Source of the DNA: Paraburkholderia sp. D15
GTDB taxonomy: Bacteria > Pseudomonadota > Gammaproteobacteria > Burkholderiales > Burkholderiaceae
Assembly: GCF_029910215.1 (NCBI RefSeq)
Contig: NZ_CP110396.1
Coordinates: 3,100,001 to 3,164,000, forward strand
DNA: 64,000 nucleotides
Direction: 5' to 3'
The notes beneath the pieces are model-generated. The model saw only the letters and a program-made list of their open reading frames with translations. It ran no database searches and had not been told where the DNA came from. Below, piece by piece: positions 38,101-47,428 of this stretch. Position 1 is the stretch's first letter; each line of letters starts with the position of its first letter. The position numbers and the translations under genes are program-made.

Positions 38101-38120
38101 TACTGTGTTTTTATACAGTG
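38101..38120 (-). promoter_or_regulatory. LexA (SOS) box upstream of the AlkB-like gene
   Basis: The site contains CTGT-N8-ACAG at 38103-38118 with an A/T-rich centre and flanking TA, matching the LexA consensus used by beta- and gammaproteobacteria at nearly every position. It is 65 bp upstream of the proposed GTG of the AlkB-like gene, inside the expected promoter. The neighbouring glycosidase-like gene ends before it, so the dioxygenase is the only plausible target. Confidence 0.85.
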
Positions 38121-38174
38121 TTTTGCCGCGAAATCATACAGGCTCGTTGAGTGAGGCGGCAGTATCAACCAGCC

Positions 38175-38194
38175 GGCCGGCGTCCCCGCCGGCC
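38175..38194 (-). terminator. GC-rich hairpin after glycosidase-like lipoprotein gene
   Basis: Eight-bp perfect arms (GGCCGGCG and its complement) with a 4-nt loop lie 19 bp past the stop of the minus-strand gene. There is no T-run, so it is a weak or factor-assisted terminator candidate. Confidence 0.4.
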
Positions 38195-38212
38195 AGCCGC
38201 TCGACCCTTCCC

Positions 38213-40537
38213 TTAATTCGCCGTCACCAGCGAGTCCGAAGGCACAACCCGCAGCCCCGCCGGATTCTTCGCCGCCGGACTCGTCCACAGCAGATGCATG
38301 CTTGCCGGCCCGGTCCCGTGCACATACTCGACCTTGATCGACGCGCGCTGTTTCGCCGCCAGCCAGGTTTTACCGCTGACCGTCCCTTGCGAGCCGCTCT
38401 TCTTGTCGACGATCTTCACGCCGTTGATCCACAGCCGCGCCACGTTGTCGCTGTCGATCGAGAACGTGTAGATGCCCGTCTGCGCCGCCTCGATCGCGCC
38501 GGTCCAGCGCACGCCGTAGTTCGTCGCGTTGACGCCCGCCGACGCATCCGGCGAATCGGTGCCGCGTTCGGTGTTCAGATCGAAGTCGATCAACGGCGTC
38601 ACCGAGGTCTTCACCGGCGCGCTATTGAAGGTCGGATCGTTGTAGTAACCGACCTGCAAGACCGGCAATTTCACGTCGAAGCCGCCGGTCAGCGCCTGCA
38701 CTTCCGAGGTCTGCCACGGGTGACCGTCCGGGTAGATCGTTCCCTGGAACGGCGTGGCCGGCTCGACCGTCGCGGGTGCGCCCGGCACTTGCCCCCAGTG
38801 GAAGCGCGTGTTCGTCCGCCCGATCATCAACTCCCACACGATGAACCCGGTACTGCCGCCATAGTTCGCGACGATGCCCGGCATGGTCTGACCGGTGGTG
38901 CCGGGGAAGCCGCGTTGCAGCGTTTCCGAATTCAGCGCGCTCACCGAACTGCCGTTCACCGGACCGGTGTACGGATTGTTGTACGGATGGAACGCGTAGA
39001 AGTCCGAGAAGTACGTGCCTTCATCCTCCTGCACCTGCGGCGCGTTGATCGGCTGCGTTGCGCCCGCGTTGAGGATCGCGATGCGCGCGTCGTTCATCAG
39101 CACCGCGCGGGTTTCCTGCAACGCGCCGTTGCCGCTGCAACCGGGCTCGTTCATCGTCTCCCAGAAAATGATGCGCGGATCGTTGCGATGCGGCGCGACG
39201 AAGTCGGTGATGTAGCTCGCCAGACTCGCCTTGTAGGTGACCGCGGCATTTGACGCGCTCGGCTGGAAGTAGGCCTGCTCGACCGGCGTGCCCGGCGATT
39301 GCACCCACTGGCTGTTATGCACGCCCCAGACCGGCGCGGGTTGCGGGCCGTATTGCGGCGTCGGGTTCCAGCAGTCGTCGTAGAAGATCGGCGAGACCTT
39401 GATGCCATGACGCGCGGCGATCTTCAGCAGGTTGTCGAACTTGCTCAGGAACGCGACGCGGTCGTTCGCCCACACGAGGTAGTGCAGATACACGGCGATG
39501 GTGTTCATGCCGTAGGTCTGCGCGTACGTCAGTTCGCGATTGACGATGTCGGGGTCGTAGTTCTCCCAGAAGTCGATCGCGTTGACCGCGTTCGACGGCG
39601 TGTACACCGCGCCCACCACCTTCGAGAAGTCATAGGTCGGCGAGGTCACGGTCGGGTATGTGCGAATCGTGATGTTGCTGAAACTCGCGCCGACACCGAA
39701 GCGCCGCAGCCCGAAGCTGCCCGACTGGAACACGGCGGGCAGCGCGTTGGTCGCGTCGTTGACGCTGATCACGCGCTGCTGGTCCAGGTCGACGGTGATC
39801 GCGGTGCCGCTCGTCGTCACTTTCAGATGGTGCGTGCTGCCGCCCACCACCGAACTCACCGGATACGCGATGAAGTTGGTCCAGTTGTTGTTCTCGCGTC
39901 CGACCACGACCGAGTGCGTGCCCGTATCGAGGCCGATGTAATAGCCGGTCAGGCTGTCCGGGCCGCCGGCCGTCGGGTTGGTGGTGCGCACGATAAAGCC
40001 CGCGTTGGCGGCACCCGTGCCGACCGGCGCGCTGACCGTCAGATCGGCTTCGTACGACGCGGTTGCATAGGTGCTCGCGAGCGCCACGGTCTTGTCGCCG
40101 GCACCCGTGCCGTTGGTCGCCGGCGCCGGGATCGTCACGGTCGAACTGTTCGCGCCGGCCTGCCAGCCTTGCGTGGAGCCTGGCGCGAGATAGCTGGTGA
40201 AGTCGCCGAAAGAAAGCGTGGTGGTCGAAACGGGATGGGGCGGGGCGGGCGGCGTGTAGGGCGGAAGGTTCAGCGTGGGATCGGCGATCACGAGCGGCGG
40301 GGTGGTCGTCTTCATGCCGAGCGCGACCGTTTTGACGGCCCGGAATTCGCTGTCGACGCTGGCCGAATCGGCGGCCGCTGCCGCGGAAGCCGCGGATGCC
40401 GCTGCGGCCGACGACGCCGCCGAAGCGTCGATCGCGCCGACCTGCCTGTTTGCCGACGCTGCCGCGCCGGGCGAACCGTCATTGCCACCGCAGGCGCCGA
40501 GCATGGCGAGCGCCACAAGCACAAGGTAATTGCGCAC
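38213..40537 (-). CDS. Secreted glycoside-hydrolase-like lipoprotein with C-terminal PA14 domain
   Basis: Exported lipoprotein of 774 aa; the lipobox LGAC places the lipidated Cys at residue 16. An Ala/Ser-rich linker leads to a beta-sandwich, concanavalin/LamG-like domain (about 90-290; TGYYIGLDTGTHSVVVGREN). A TIM-barrel region (about 300-590) follows with WETMNEPG (acid/base Glu near 464) and FIVWELMIG (possible nucleophile Glu near 568), as in GH5/cellulase-clan enzymes. A PA14 domain (about 640-765; GIYTFSIDSDNVARLWING) closes the protein. The start is GTG at 40537 with AGGAG seven bases upstream. The layout suggests a surface enzyme acting on a polysaccharide; the substrate is unknown. 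Confidence 0.75.
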   Translation of the reverse strand: MRNYLVLVALAMLGACGGNDGSPGAAASANRQVGAIDASAASSAAAASAASAAAAADSASVDSEFRAVKTVALGMKTTTPPLVIADPTLNLPPYTPPAPPHPVSTTTLSFGDFTSYLAPGSTQGWQAGANSSTVTIPAPATNGTGAGDKTVALASTYATASYEADLTVSAPVGTGAANAGFIVRTTNPTAGGPDSLTGYYIGLDTGTHSVVVGRENNNWTNFIAYPVSSVVGGSTHHLKVTTSGTAITVDLDQQRVISVNDATNALPAVFQSGSFGLRRFGVGASFSNITIRTYPTVTSPTYDFSKVVGAVYTPSNAVNAIDFWENYDPDIVNRELTYAQTYGMNTIAVYLHYLVWANDRVAFLSKFDNLLKIAARHGIKVSPIFYDDCWNPTPQYGPQPAPVWGVHNSQWVQSPGTPVEQAYFQPSASNAAVTYKASLASYITDFVAPHRNDPRIIFWETMNEPGCSGNGALQETRAVLMNDARIAILNAGATQPINAPQVQEDEGTYFSDFYAFHPYNNPYTGPVNGSSVSALNSETLQRGFPGTTGQTMPGIVANYGGSTGFIVWELMIGRTNTRFHWGQVPGAPATVEPATPFQGTIYPDGHPWQTSEVQALTGGFDVKLPVLQVGYYNDPTFNSAPVKTSVTPLIDFDLNTERGTDSPDASAGVNATNYGVRWTGAIEAAQTGIYTFSIDSDNVARLWINGVKIVDKKSGSQGTVSGKTWLAAKQRASIKVEYVHGTGPASMHLLWTSPAAKNPAGLRVVPSDSLVTAN

Positions 40538-40862
40538 CTGTTATCTCCTGATGTCCCCGCTTAATAGATGGTCATAATTATTATTAAGGCTGAGCGAGGC
40601 CACGAAGACTGCTAGAGCGTCTCCTGATAAGGGTCTCGCGATGCGGAAATCGATATGAATAATATTATTACTTTGCCTTACCTGTATCGGTACTTACCCG
40701 CAATCGTCGACGGAAAGCGGCGGGAGGTCGTGGGCCAGTGCGCAACGGGCATAATTCGTCTTCCGATAACGCGAGCCCGGCCAATGGTTCGCGAAACCCG
40801 AGCGTCGTGCGTCCGCGCTGTGCCGTCCGTGCACCGGAACGCGCGTTCCCCGAGATCCCGCC
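40538..40862. other. Divergent promoter region, AT-rich
   Basis: 325 bp between the glycosidase-like gene and the DMT exporter. The part from 40570 to 40680 is clearly more A/T-rich than the surroundings, with runs of AATAAT/ATTATT, and probably contains both promoters. No gene is seen. Confidence 0.5.
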
Positions 40863-41762
40863 ATGCCGTCCGTCACCGCCGTCCGCACCGCTGCCGTGCC
40901 CCTGCGCAGCGTCGCGCTGATCCTCGTTTCGATGTTCTGTTTCGCGGTCGTCGACGCGCTCGCCAAATCCGTCGCGCTGGCCTATCCGGCCAACGAGGTG
41001 ACGTTCTTCCGCATGCTGTTCGGTCTGCTGCCCGCCGTCGCGGTCTGTCTGCGCGGCAAGCCCCTTGTCGAGCGTCTCAAGCACATGGACGTGCGTGGCC
41101 AGACGGTGCGTGCGCTGACCTTGCTGGGGGCGTCGGGGCTGTTCTTCGCGGGCGTGCCGTACATGCCGCTCAGCGAGGCGGTGGCGATCGTCTATTCGGA
41201 GACGCTGCTGGTCATCGTGCTCGCGCCGCTGCTGCTGAAGGAAACGCTCAAGCCGCGCGATGCGCTGGCGGCTGCCGTCGGCTTCATCGGCGTGCTGCTG
41301 GTGGTGCGGCCGGACGGCGCCTATACGAACTGGCTCGGCCCGGCGCTGCTGATCTCGAGCGCCCTGTTCGGCTCGCTGTCGATCATTCAGATCAAGCGCA
41401 TCCGGGCCTCCGACGATTCGGGCACGACCGTGTTGTACTTCACCGTGGTCGGCACGCTTGTCACGGGCGCGTCGCTGTTTTTCGCGTGGCGTACGCCGTC
41501 GCTCGCCGCGTTGGGCACGATGGCCTTGCTCGGCGCCTTCGCGACCGCCGGCCAGTTGCTGATGACGATGGCGTTTCGTTCCGCCGACGCCGGCGCGCTC
41601 GCGCCGTACAACTACACGAGCATCGTGTGGGCCGCGTTGTTCGGCTACGTGGTGTGGGGCGAGACGATCGGCGCCGTGGCGCTGACGGGCATCGCGCTGA
41701 TCGTCGGGAGTTCGATCGCGGTGGCGGTGCGGCGCAAGGAGGCTGAAGGGCCGTTGGTTTAG
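40863..41762 (+). CDS. DMT-superfamily (EamA) permease
   Basis: Inner-membrane protein of 299 aa with ten predicted helices in two EamA repeats. The first repeat includes FCFAVVDALAKSVAL and PYMPLSEAVAIVYSETLLVI; the second has SADAGALAPYNYTSIVWAALFGYVVWGE, the usual end of the family. Members export amino acids, sugars or other metabolites. It appears monocistronic. The ATG at 40863 fits the start of the first helix; the ribosome-binding site is weak. Confidence 0.88.
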   Translation: MPSVTAVRTAAVPLRSVALILVSMFCFAVVDALAKSVALAYPANEVTFFRMLFGLLPAVAVCLRGKPLVERLKHMDVRGQTVRALTLLGASGLFFAGVPYMPLSEAVAIVYSETLLVIVLAPLLLKETLKPRDALAAAVGFIGVLLVVRPDGAYTNWLGPALLISSALFGSLSIIQIKRIRASDDSGTTVLYFTVVGTLVTGASLFFAWRTPSLAALGTMALLGAFATAGQLLMTMAFRSADAGALAPYNYTSIVWAALFGYVVWGETIGAVALTGIALIVGSSIAVAVRRKEAEGPLV

Positions 41763-42055
41763 TGCGGTCTAGCGGTGCGAGATTGTCGGTCCCGGGATTT
41801 GAAGAATCAAACCGCGCCGATTCGCGGATTGATTCGGAATTCAAACTTTCATGGCCAATCGTCCGAGGAAACGCGTTTGCCGGCTGGCCGTTTCCGACAA
41901 CTAGCTGGCCTCATCCGACGTTTCCGCGTTTGAAACGCCGGATCGGAGATCTTCACGCATCCAGTTCAATCACACTTTCGTAAGTGACTGATTCGGGCCG
42001 CAAGCGAGGTTGCTGTTGCCGGGCCGTGGCGGTCGCATCCAATGGGGGACACGGC

Positions 42056-43099
42056 ATGTTTGACGAACCCAGAAAGATCGTGTTGGTTGGTGTACTGGCG
42101 GGCGCGGCAACGGCGGCGGCCGCGGTGGGAATCACGGCGTACGTGTCGGCGGTCGTGCTGCGTTCTGGCTGGCACGCGCTCTCCGTCGATGAATCGACGC
42201 TTGGTGGCGCGAGGGAATCGACACGCGCCGCGCGTGCGGATGTCATCAGCGGCACGGTGACGGCCGGGCCGCGGACCGCGCCTGCGGATACCGCGCTGGC
42301 CGGTGGTTTGCAGGCCGCGCGCGAAAGTCTTCAACGCAACGATCTGGCCGCCGCGCAGGCGCATCTCGCCGCGGTCGCGTCGACGCATCAGGACGACGGG
42401 CGCGTCGTCGCGCTGCAACGGGAAGTGCAGGCGCGCGCGATGCAACAGGGCGTGGCCGTCGCGCAGGCCGATCCGGCGGGACCGTCTGCGACGGAGGCGG
42501 GTGCGCGGCGGATGTCGTCGACGTCGTCATCGGCTTCAGCGGCTTCAACAAAAGGGCATCATTCGCGCGAGCGTCGTCATGGCACGCGTGACTACTCGCG
42601 GCATGTTTCGGGTGACACCCGCGAAGCAGGCAAAGGGCAAAGCAACCCACCGCTAGCAACCGAAACAGCGGCCGCCGCTAGCGGTCGCGTTTCGCGCGGC
42701 ACGGTTGCCGGCGCGCTGGCATCCGGCAGCACCGCTCGCGCGGGGTCCGCGCCACCCGCCGCACTCGCACCACCCGCGCTCAAGGTAGGCCAGAACGCCG
42801 CCAGCCTTCCCGCGATACCGCCACCGATTCTGCAAGCGCCGCCGCACGCGGTGGTCGAACAGCTGCCGTCGCCGAACCCGCCCGCCGAGTTGACCGCTCA
42901 GACGCCGCCGCAATCGACGGCGTTGCAGCCGACGGCGCCATCGGGCACCTTGCTGAAATCGGACGGACCGAAAACCCGTGCACAGGTCCGTGCCGAGATC
43001 GCCCGCGCGCGCGACAACGGGAGTTTGCCGGCGTTCGGCAACCCCGATCCGGCAGGGCCGGGCGGCGCGCCGAGTTTGACGATCGCGCCACGGCCGTGA
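42056..43099 (+). CDS. Single-pass membrane protein with DUF4148-like tail
   Basis: Protein of 347 aa. One N-terminal transmembrane helix (about residues 9-32) is followed by a helical stretch (LQAARESLQRNDLAAAQAHLAAV) that resembles a TPR-like helical pair. A long Ser/Thr/Ala/Pro low-complexity region follows. The C-terminal TRAQVRAEIARARDNGSLPAFGNPDP matches the ending of many Burkholderia DUF4148 proteins. A GGGGGA site precedes the ATG at 42056. I know of no function. It probably spans inner membrane to periplasm. Confidence 0.7.
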   Translation: MFDEPRKIVLVGVLAGAATAAAAVGITAYVSAVVLRSGWHALSVDESTLGGARESTRAARADVISGTVTAGPRTAPADTALAGGLQAARESLQRNDLAAAQAHLAAVASTHQDDGRVVALQREVQARAMQQGVAVAQADPAGPSATEAGARRMSSTSSSASAASTKGHHSRERRHGTRDYSRHVSGDTREAGKGQSNPPLATETAAAASGRVSRGTVAGALASGSTARAGSAPPAALAPPALKVGQNAASLPAIPPPILQAPPHAVVEQLPSPNPPAELTAQTPPQSTALQPTAPSGTLLKSDGPKTRAQVRAEIARARDNGSLPAFGNPDPAGPGGAPSLTIAPRP

Positions 43100-43239
43100 G
43101 TGCGGCCGTGGCGCGCGTTTGTGGACGCGTTTGTGGGCGTGCTGCCCGGTGAGTCGCTGAACGAACGCTACGGCGTTAAGCGAGGTGCTGGACGTCCGGC
43201 TGGACACGCCGTGGAGCGGGCGCGTTCATCGCTTCGTCG

Positions 43240-43302
43240 CGCATCGGCACATCGGCGCATCGGTGCATCCCCGCATAGCCGCATCGCTACATCCCCGCAT
43301 CA
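43240..43302. repeat. Imperfect CGCATC-type tandem repeats beside surE stop
   Basis: About seven degenerate copies of a CATC-containing 8-10 bp unit (variants GCATCGG, ACATCGG, CCCCGCAT) lie just past the surE stop between convergent genes. No reading frame depends on them. Confidence 0.5.
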
Positions 43303-44079
43303 CCCCAACGACGCAACCAGCCGCGCAAACGTCGGCTCATCCGTGCGATCGAACGCGAGCGGTGTCACCGACACGCGTCCCGATGCGACCACGGCCGTCT
43401 CGCTATCGGGCGTGTTCTCCCGCGCGCTGCGTTGAAAGCGCAACCAGTGATACGCAATCCCGCGCGGGTCTTCCTGCGGCAATACGTCGATGCCTTCCAC
43501 CAGTCCCACGCCCTGGCGGGTCGGCGTCAACGGACCCGCGTCGGCCGCATCGACGTCCGGGAAGTTGATGTTCAGGCAGGTCGGCTCGGCATGTCCGATC
43601 GCGAGCAACTGACGGATCACGCCGGGCGCGAGCGCGCGCGCCGTGTCCCAGCGGACGTTGTCGCGCCGGCTGAAAGTCTGGCTGAGCGCGAACGACGGCA
43701 AGCCCAGCAGCAGCCCCGTCATCGCCGCGCCGACAGTGCCGGAAAACATCGTCTCGACGCCGAGATTGCCGCCGCGATTGATACCCGACAGGATCAGCGT
43801 GGGCGGCGTGTCGCGCATCAGATGACGCACCCCCATCACGACGCAGTCGCCCGGCGTGCCGGTCACGCCGAAACGCCGCTCGCCCTGGCGGCTGACGCGC
43901 AACGGCGAATGCAGGCTGATCGAATGCGAGGTGCCGCTCTGATCGTGCTCGGGTGCCACGACCCAGACTTCGTGGGCGATTTCGGCAGCCACGGCTTCGA
44001 GCACGGCGAGGCCGGGCGCGTCGATGCCGTCGTCGTTGGTCAACAGCACGCGCGGCAGTTTGGATTCGTGGGCGGACAT
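43300..44079 (-). CDS. surE: SurE 5'/3'-nucleotidase
   Basis: Survival protein E phosphatase of 259 aa, which removes phosphate from nucleoside monophosphates and short polyphosphate. The metal site is in LLTNDDGIDAPGL (residues 12-24); HDQSGTSHSISL and LSGINRGGNLG follow, all family hallmarks. AAGGAG precedes the ATG at 44079. In this group surE usually sits with pcm, nlpD and rpoS. Here it stands alone between a DUF4148-tailed protein and an epoxide hydrolase, so it is probably a second copy. Confidence 0.92.
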   Translation of the reverse strand: MSAHESKLPRVLLTNDDGIDAPGLAVLEAVAAEIAHEVWVVAPEHDQSGTSHSISLHSPLRVSRQGERRFGVTGTPGDCVVMGVRHLMRDTPPTLILSGINRGGNLGVETMFSGTVGAAMTGLLLGLPSFALSQTFSRRDNVRWDTARALAPGVIRQLLAIGHAEPTCLNINFPDVDAADAGPLTPTRQGVGLVEGIDVLPQEDPRGIAYHWLRFQRSARENTPDSETAVVASGRVSVTPLAFDRTDEPTFARLVASLG

Positions 44080-44400
44080 CGCGGCAAGCTCCTTTCGGTG
44101 ATCTCGGTGAGTGGGAGAGAGGCATTATCGCGCGACGTGCGCGTTATCCGTCGCGAGGCTTGCAACGGTGAACGTTGGCGGGAAACGCGCAATGCGAGGC
44201 CCGTCGACGTGAAACGCGCGCAATGTGTACCATGGCTTTTGCTTCGCAACCGATGCACAACCGGCACACATCGAGCACACGCGTCATCTGCTTGCACGTG
44301 CCCATCGCGTTCGTTGCCCGCTGTGCCTGCATCGCGTGCATGACGTTGCAACTCGCCCACGCACGCCGGTCCCTTCACACATCGCGCTGGATCACTCTCC
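44080..44400. other. Divergent intergenic region, no gene seen
   Basis: 321 bp between surE and the epoxide hydrolase. Short open frames exist on both strands but lack ribosome-binding sites and coding bias. It presumably holds both promoters. Confidence 0.5.
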
Positions 44401-45558
44401 ATGCAAACCACCCCGTTCCAGATTGCCGTTCCCGATGCAGACCTCGACGATCTCCGCCGCCGTCTTCGTGCGACACGCTGGGCGCCGGCCACGCCGTCGC
44501 CCGCATGGCAGCAGGGCGTCGATCGCGAGTGGCTGCGCGAGCTGGTCGCGTATTGGGCCGACACCTTCGACTGGCGCGCGGCCGAGCGCAAGCTCAATGC
44601 GTTGCCGCAATTCATCGCGGACCTCGACGGTCAACGCGTGCACTACGTGCATCGGCGCGGCGAAGGGCCCGCGCCGTATCCGCTCGTCATCACGCATGGC
44701 TGGCCGGGCTCGTTCTTCGAATTCCACGCCTTGCTCGATCATCTGTGCAACCCGGCCGCGTTCGGCGGCGACCCCGCCGATTCGTTCGATGTCGTCGCGC
44801 CCTCGCTACCCGGTTTCGGTTTTTCGCCCGCGCCGGCGCAGGCGGGCAGCGCCGCGTTTCAGGTGGCGGACTGCTGGGCCTCGCTGATGCAGGGGCTCGG
44901 CTACGCGCGCTTCGGCGCGCAGGGCGGCGATCTCGGCGCGGGCGTTTCGGTGGCGCTCGCCGCCCGGCATCCCGAACGCGTGGATGGGATTCACCTCAAC
45001 TTCCTGCCTTCGTCGTACGAGCCCGCGGTAGGCGCTGACCGTCAGCCGCTCACGCCGGCCGAGGACAATTATCTGCGCGAGAAAAACGAGTGGGCCGCGC
45101 TCGAGGGCGGCTACGCACACATGCACGCCACCAGGCCGGCGACGCTCGCGGCGTCGCTGAACGATTCGCCGACGGGCCTCGCCGCATGGATCGGCGAAAA
45201 GTTTCGTGCGTGGAGCGACTGCGGTGGCGAGATCGAACGCGTGTTCTCGAAGGACGATCTGCTGACCGACATTTCGCTTTACTGGTTCACGCAAAGCATC
45301 GGCACGTCGGTGCAGATGTATTGGGAAAACCGCTTGCAACCGATGCGTTTCGCCGATGGCCAGCGCGTCGCGCCGCCGGTCGGTTTCGCGAGTTTCCCGA
45401 AGGAGATCAATCATCCGCCGCGCAGTTGGCTCGAACGGACCTTCAACGTCGTGCAGTGGAGCGAGATGCCGGGCGGCGGCCATTTCGCGGCGCTGGAAAA
45501 ACCGGCGCTGCTCGCCCAGGAGATCCGCACGTTTTTCCGGCCGCTGCGAAAGGGCTGA
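44401..45558 (+). CDS. Epoxide hydrolase (alpha/beta hydrolase with EHN domain)
   Basis: Protein of 385 aa. An N-terminal epoxide hydrolase domain (residues 1-110, FQIAVPDADLDDLRRRLRAT) precedes the alpha/beta hydrolase fold. The oxyanion motif is HGWPGSFFEF, the nucleophile Asp is in QGGDLGAG, and the catalytic His is in GGGHFAALE near the C-terminus. These enzymes convert epoxides to vicinal diols. It is a single-gene unit by spacing, so its physiological substrate is not indicated by context. Confidence 0.9.
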   Translation: MQTTPFQIAVPDADLDDLRRRLRATRWAPATPSPAWQQGVDREWLRELVAYWADTFDWRAAERKLNALPQFIADLDGQRVHYVHRRGEGPAPYPLVITHGWPGSFFEFHALLDHLCNPAAFGGDPADSFDVVAPSLPGFGFSPAPAQAGSAAFQVADCWASLMQGLGYARFGAQGGDLGAGVSVALAARHPERVDGIHLNFLPSSYEPAVGADRQPLTPAEDNYLREKNEWAALEGGYAHMHATRPATLAASLNDSPTGLAAWIGEKFRAWSDCGGEIERVFSKDDLLTDISLYWFTQSIGTSVQMYWENRLQPMRFADGQRVAPPVGFASFPKEINHPPRSWLERTFNVVQWSEMPGGGHFAALEKPALLAQEIRTFFRPLRKG

Positions 45559-45643
45559 TCACTGCGCGAATGGCCTGGGCTGGCCAGGGCTCGTCAGCGC
45601 CGATGGCGAGCGCTGACGAAGAACCCCGGCCAACGGATCCGCG

Positions 45644-47092
45644 TTACTCCGGCGACACCCGCGTACCGACATGCGCCGCTTCGCCAGGCAGAATCAGATG
45701 CGCCGGCGCAGTCCGCGCCGCGCGCCGGGCCGCGAGGAAATACAACCCCGCAGGCACGATCAATCCAACGATCCACGAAATGTCGGTACCGTCGAGCTTG
45801 TCGACGAGCGGGCCGGTGTAGAACGCGCTCGAAATAAACGGCAACTGCACCAGCACGCCGATCGCATAGACAAGAATCCCCGTCGTATTCCAGCGGCCAT
45901 AACGGCCGTCAGGGTCATACAGCGCCGGCACGTCGTAACGGTCGCGCGTGATGAAGTAGTAGTCGACCAGGTTGATCGCGCTCCACGGCGTGAAGAACGC
46001 GAGCAGAAACAGAATGAACGACGAGAACTCCTTCAGGAACGCGTGACGTCCGGCGAGCGCGAGCCACATCGCAATCCCGACCATGCAGAGGATGTACGCG
46101 AGACGGCTGCGCGCGGACAGTTTCTGATCGCCGCGAAAGCCGCTGACCACGGTCGCGATCGACATCACGCTGCCGTACGCGTTCAACGTGGTGATGGTGA
46201 TCTTGCCGAACGCGATCGCGAAGTAGAGCAGGGCGGCGATCGTGCCGCTTGCGCCAAGGCCGACCACGAACGACACCTCGTGCCCCGAGAACTGCTTGCC
46301 CGCCAGCGCGGCCGCGAACACGCCGAACACCATCGACACCTGCGCGCCGACGATCGCGCCGAGCGCGATCGCCCAGAACGTTTTGCGCGGCGAGGTGGAG
46401 CGCGGCAGGTAGCGCGAATAGTCGGCCACATACGGCCCGAAGGCGATCTGCCACGACGCGGAGAGCGACATCGACAGCAGAAAACTGCTGAGCGTGAAAT
46501 GGCGATTCGCGAGCAGCGCGCCGACGTCGTGGCCGAGCAACAACTGCGCGAACATGTAGACGAAGGCCAACACGCCGATCACGCTGGCCACGCGTCCCAC
46601 GAGGTGAATCACGCGGTAGCCGATCACCGTGAACACGACGATCACCGCGGTGAAGATGACGATGCCGAGCGCGTCGTTCACGTGCAACAACTGCGATACG
46701 ACCTGGCCCGCGAGCACCGAGCCGCTTGCCGAAAAACCCACGTACATCAGGCACACCAGCACGATCGGAATGACCGCGCCGTATACGCCGAATTGCACGC
46801 GGCTCGAAATCATCTGCGGCAGGCCGAGTTGCGGGCCTTGCGCGCCGTGCAGCGCCATCACGCCGCCGCCGATTATCTGACCGATCAGCAAACCGGTCAG
46901 CGACCAGAACACATCGCCGCCGAGCACCACGGCCAGCGCGCCGGTGACGATCGCGGTGATCTGCAGATTGGCGGCGAGCCAGAGCGTGAATTGACTGAAC
47001 ACGCTGCCGTGCCGTTCGGCGTCGGGAATGTAGTCGATCGTGCGGCGTTCGGCGATGACGCGGGTACGCGCGCCTTGCTGGGATGCAGACAT
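45644..47092 (-). CDS. NCS1 family purine/cytosine-type permease
   Basis: Transporter of 482 aa with 12 predicted helices, nucleobase:cation symporter-1 family (CodB-like). An early segment TLWLAANLQITAIVTGAL and the GPQLGLPQMISSRVQFG motif define the family. A conserved helix GKITITTLNAYGSVMSI and a C-terminal NLVDYYFITRDRYD complete the pattern. The ATG at 47092 has GAGGGC five bases upstream, preferred over the ATG at 47158. It stands alone. An inverted pair of TGT-N4-ACA sites upstream suggests control by a GntR/HutC-type repressor. Confidence 0.87.
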   Translation of the reverse strand: MSASQQGARTRVIAERRTIDYIPDAERHGSVFSQFTLWLAANLQITAIVTGALAVVLGGDVFWSLTGLLIGQIIGGGVMALHGAQGPQLGLPQMISSRVQFGVYGAVIPIVLVCLMYVGFSASGSVLAGQVVSQLLHVNDALGIVIFTAVIVVFTVIGYRVIHLVGRVASVIGVLAFVYMFAQLLLGHDVGALLANRHFTLSSFLLSMSLSASWQIAFGPYVADYSRYLPRSTSPRKTFWAIALGAIVGAQVSMVFGVFAAALAGKQFSGHEVSFVVGLGASGTIAALLYFAIAFGKITITTLNAYGSVMSIATVVSGFRGDQKLSARSRLAYILCMVGIAMWLALAGRHAFLKEFSSFILFLLAFFTPWSAINLVDYYFITRDRYDVPALYDPDGRYGRWNTTGILVYAIGVLVQLPFISSAFYTGPLVDKLDGTDISWIVGLIVPAGLYFLAARRAARTAPAHLILPGEAAHVGTRVSPE

Positions 47093-47271
47093 GAAAGCCC
47101 TCGTGACCCGGCGCGCGGTTCGCGTGCCGTCAACTCGACCCGGGACGCGCCCGGGCAATACGACCGATACATGCGACCCATCAGCGTCGCCGGTCTCCCG
47201 ACCGCCCGCCTGGGATGCCTGTTGCCGTCATGCCGGCAAGCGGTCCGACAAGGACTTTAGAAGAATCAAAA

Positions 47272-47281
47272 TGTATAGACA
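47272..47281 (-). promoter_or_regulatory. TGT-N4-ACA operator-like site 1
   Basis: TGTATAGACA, about 180 bp upstream of the permease start. It is the exact reverse complement of the site at 47429. The TGTA-N2-TACA-like shape resembles HutC/GntR-family operators. Confidence 0.4.
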
Positions 47282-47428
47282 AGTGAGCGCGTCTATCGTT
47301 TACCCGAGATGAGGGCGAGATTCATATTTGTTCGACTCGTTGCCGGAAAGGCCGAGAGAAAGTGCAAGAGGCACATTACTCATACGTTTTGACACGTCAT
47401 CTCGATCACGTTTGGCAGCCAGGATTTC

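Noticed and set aside
44144..44341. Minus-strand 65-codon frame with several cysteines upstream of surE
   Set aside because: No ribosome-binding site, no GC bias at third positions, and it lies in the promoter region of two divergent genes.
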